Source: Anaeromyxobacter oryzisoli (GTDB taxonomy: Bacteria > Myxococcota > Myxococcia > Myxococcales > Anaeromyxobacteraceae). From it: DNA of 64,000 nt. This document shows, in pieces, positions 61,765 to 64,000 of the stretch. The DNA is taken from contig NZ_JALCZA010000006.1 of the NCBI RefSeq assembly GCF_022690765.1, positions 1 to 64,000 on the forward strand. Reading direction: 5' to 3'. A program made the position numbers and the translations under genes. Positions within the stretch are counted from its first letter, which is position 1. Each line of letters opens with the position of its first letter. A model generated the notes under the pieces. The model was not told the origin of the DNA, made no database searches, and saw only the letters and a list, made by a program, of their open reading frames with translations.

Positions 61765-64000
61765 CCCTGCTCCTCCGGCCCCTCTCCGCCCTCGCCCGCG
61801 TCACCGCCCGCGTCGTCGCCCGCTTCTTGGGGCGCCGTCTCGACGGGCGCGGCGCCCTCCGGCTCCTCGCGGACCCCGGCGGCCTCGGCCTCGGCGCTGG
61901 TCTCGGCCACGCGGGCGACCCCGACGACCTGCTCGTCCTTCGACTCCAGGGTGATGAGGCGCACGCCCTGGGTGTTCCGGCCGATGACGCTGATCCCCTT
62001 CGCCGGCATGCGGATGAGCATGCCCCCGTTGGTGATGAGCATCACCTCCTCGGCGTCGGTGACCCGCGCCGCGGCCACCACCGGACCGTTTCGCTCGGTG
62101 GTCTTGATGGTGATGGTGCCCTTGCCGCCCCGGGTCTGCACCCGGTACTCGGCGAGCTCGGTCCGCTTCCCGTAGCCGTTCTGCGTGACGGTGAGGATCG
62201 TCGGCGACGGCTCGCCTTCCTTCGGGACGGCGATCGCCTCACCGGCGACGACCGCGTCGTCCGGCTCGAGGGTGACGCCCTTCACGCCGTACGCGGTCCG
62301 GCCCATCACGCGCACGTCCGACTCCTCGAACCGGATCGCCATCCCGTGCGCGGTGGAGAGGAGCACGTGGCTCGTCCCATCCGTGATCCGCGCCGCGATG
62401 AGCTCGTCGCCCTCCTCGATCCCGAGCCCGATGATGCCCGCCGCCCGCGGCCGGGCGAACTGGTCGAGCCGGGTCCGCTTGATGACGCCCTTGCGCGTCA
62501 CCATGAACACGAACTCGCCCGTGGCCGGGCCGGCCTCCGCCTTCTCCTCGGCCCCGCCGGGCGCCTCGACCTCGGCCGGCTCCTCGCCGCCCGCGGAGGG
62601 CGGCTCCGGCAGCCGCCGCACCGGCAGGATCGCCGCGACCTTCTCGCCCGGCGCTAGCTGGACGAGGTTCACGATCGGCTTCCCCTTGGCGGTGGGGCCC
62701 GCCTGCGGGATCTCGTGCACCTTGAGCCAGTACACCTTCCCCTTGTCGGTGAAGACGAGCAGGTAGCTGTGCGTCGAGGCGACGAAGAGGCTCTCGAGGA
62801 AGTCCTCGTCCCGCGTCGCGGCGCCGGTCCGCCCGCGGCCGCCGCGCTTCTGCGCGCGGTAGAGGGTCACCGGGTTCCGCTTCACGTAGCCGAGGTGCGA
62901 GACGGTGACGACCATCTCCTCCTCGGCGATGAGGTCCTCGGTGGAGAGGTCGTTCACCTCGCCCTGGATCTCCGTCCGGCGCTCGTCGGCGAAGAGCTCC
63001 CGCACCTCCTTCAGCTCGCCGACGATGACGTCCATCATCACCTTCTCGGAGGCAAGGATCTCCTTCAGGCGCGCGATGAGCCGCTGCACCTCGGCGAGCT
63101 CGTCCAGGATCTTCTGGCGCTCGAGGCCGGTGAGGCGCTGGAGCTGCATCTCCAGGATCGCCTTCGCCTGGAGCTCGGAGAGGCCGAACCGCTCGATGAG
63201 CCCGTCGCGGGCCGAGTCGCGATCCTTGGCCTTCTTGATGAGCTCGATGATCTCGTCGATGTGGTCGAGCGCGATCTGGAGGCCGAGCAGGATGTGCTCG
63301 CGCTCGCGCGCCTTGCGGAGCTCGTAGCGGGTCCGCCGCGTCACCACGTCGCGCCGGTGCGCGACGAACCGCTCGAGCAGCTCCTTCAGCGTGAGGACCC
63401 GCGGCTGCCCGCCGTCGATGGCGAGCATGATCACGCCGAAGCCCGTCTGCATCTGCGTGTGCGTGTACAGGTTGTTCAGCACGACCTGCGCGACCGCATC
63501 GCGCTTCAGCTCGATGACGATGCGCATCCCCTCGCGCGAGGACTCGTCGCGGAGGTCGCTGATCCCCTCGAGCCTCTTCTCGCGGACGAGCTCCGCGATG
63601 TGCTCGACGAGCTTCGCCTTGTTGACCTGGTAGGGGATCTCGGTGACGACGATCGCCTCGCGCTCGGTCTTCGGGTGCACCTCGACCGACGCGCGGGCGC
63701 GGACCTGGATCGTCCCGCGCCCCTTCTCGTACGCCGCGCGGATGCCGTCCCGCCCGAGGATGATGCCCGCCGTCGGGAAGTCCGGCCCCGGGACGAAGCG
63801 CATCAGCTCGGCGACGGTCGCCTTCGGGTTCCCGATCAGGTGGATCGCCGCGTCGATCACCTCGCCCATGTTGTGCGGCGGGATGTTCGTCGCCATGCCG
63901 ACCGCGATGCCGGCCGAGCCGTTGACGAGCAGGTTGGGGAAGCGGGTGGGGAGGACCTTCGGCTCGAGGATCGAGTCGTCGAAGTTCGGGGACCAGTCGA
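61761..64000 (-). CDS. gyrA: DNA gyrase subunit A, 5' end beyond window
   Basis: Partial, 745 codons plus stop are visible on the minus strand. The first visible residues, [13 protein letters not shown] then [27 protein letters not shown], lie within the breakage-reunion domain just after the catalytic Tyr region, which is outside the window. The coiled-coil region ([20 protein letters not shown]) follows. The C-terminal beta-pinwheel has the GyrA box QKRGGRG, and a second-blade QTRGGKG. These favour GyrA over ParC. The chain ends in an acidic, Gly/Glu-rich tail (about 60 residues) that may modulate DNA wrapping. Co-transcribed with the TPR lipoprotein. Confidence 0.95.
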   Translation of the reverse strand, partial: DWSPNFDDSILEPKVLPTRFPNLLVNGSAGIAVGMATNIPPHNMGEVIDAAIHLIGNPKATVAELMRFVPGPDFPTAGIILGRDGIRAAYEKGRGTIQVRARASVEVHPKTEREAIVVTEIPYQVNKAKLVEHIAELVREKRLEGISDLRDESSREGMRIVIELKRDAVAQVVLNNLYTHTQMQTGFGVIMLAIDGGQPRVLTLKELLERFVAHRRDVVTRRTRYELRKAREREHILLGLQIALDHIDEIIELIKKAKDRDSARDGLIERFGLSELQAKAILEMQLQRLTGLERQKILDELAEVQRLIARLKEILASEKVMMDVIVGELKEVRELFADERRTEIQGEVNDLSTEDLIAEEEMVVTVSHLGYVKRNPVTLYRAQKRGGRGRTGAATRDEDFLESLFVASTHSYLLVFTDKGKVYWLKVHEIPQAGPTAKGKPIVNLVQLAPGEKVAAILPVRRLPEPPSAGGEEPAEVEAPGGAEEKAEAGPATGEFVFMVTRKGVIKRTRLDQFARPRAAGIIGLGIEEGDELIAARITDGTSHVLLSTAHGMAIRFEESDVRVMGRTAYGVKGVTLEPDDAVVAGEAIAVPKEGEPSPTILTVTQNGYGKRTELAEYRVQTRGGKGTITIKTTERNGPVVAAARVTDAEEVMLITNGGMLIRMPAKGISVIGRNTQGVRLITLESKDEQVVGVARVAETSAEAEAAGVREEPEGAAPVETAPQEAGDDAGGDAGEGGEGPEEQG

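Overview
The window is very GC-rich chromosomal DNA, densely packed and coding on both strands. It carries housekeeping genes with strong G/C third-position bias and many GTG/TTG starts. Gene content (TatBC, an F0-type ATP synthase operon, PBP1A, NtrC-type two-component regulators, DUF1844, TPR lipoproteins, many secreted lipoproteins) suggests a Gram-negative member of the Myxococcota. An Anaeromyxobacter-like organism is my best guess, inferred from gene style and not proven. I saw no insertion sequence, prophage, CRISPR array, tRNA or rRNA.

Layout. 1-6.2 kb: an M16 zinc-peptidase pair (one active, one lacking the zinc motif), a one-domain response regulator, glgC and an adenosine-deaminase-family gene. 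6.3-11.8 kb: a minus-strand envelope cluster with a sigma-54 response regulator, its histidine kinase, a TPR/beta-barrel outer-membrane protein, a frameshifted TPR gene and a Thr/Ala-rich secreted protein. 12.1-23.8 kb: pcrA/uvrD, a secreted unknown, RNase J, yajQ, a CreD-like membrane protein, rimO, lipoproteins, lolA and an AmrS-type radical SAM enzyme. 24-32.4 kb: metH, a LEA14-like lipoprotein, dnaB, thiD, a class I glutamine amidotransferase and thiE. 32.4-45.2 kb: an HtrA protease, DUF1844, glgB, bioD-bioA, an SGNH hydrolase, a YgiQ radical SAM protein and a 972-aa acidic protein with 44-residue tandem repeats. 45.2-55.5 kb: a rhomboid-like membrane protein, a thiolase, tatBC, an EVE-domain protein, a chemoreceptor, PBP1A and a pseudouridine synthase. 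55.5-64 kb: ychF, the F0 part of ATP synthase (atpZ, an AtpI-like gene, atpB, atpE, atpF), hemL, a TPR lipoprotein and the 3' part of gyrA.

Tightly coupled sets, with overlapping stop and start codons, are the M16 pair, thiE with the amidotransferase, tatB-tatC, atpZ-atpI-atpB, and gyrA-TPR lipoprotein (followed 20 bases later by hemL). Metabolic themes are glycogen synthesis (glgC, glgB), thiamin (thiE, thiD) and biotin (bioA, bioD), each only partly represented here.

The most unusual content is intergenic. Three families of structured, dispersed repeats occur. (1) A roughly 125-150 base element with an outer stem and three inner hairpins has two copies, at 30810-30961 and 49469-49593. Their stems differ in sequence but keep pairing. 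(2) A CCCGTG/CACGGG-rich element of about 165 bases has copies at 11925-12080 and 39965-40140. (3) GC-rich hairpin modules lie at 17370-17432 and 34500-34660, the latter merging into long G runs. Several minus-strand genes also end with the stop codon inside the arm of an inverted repeat. A helically phased set of five TCCAC motifs precedes dnaB.
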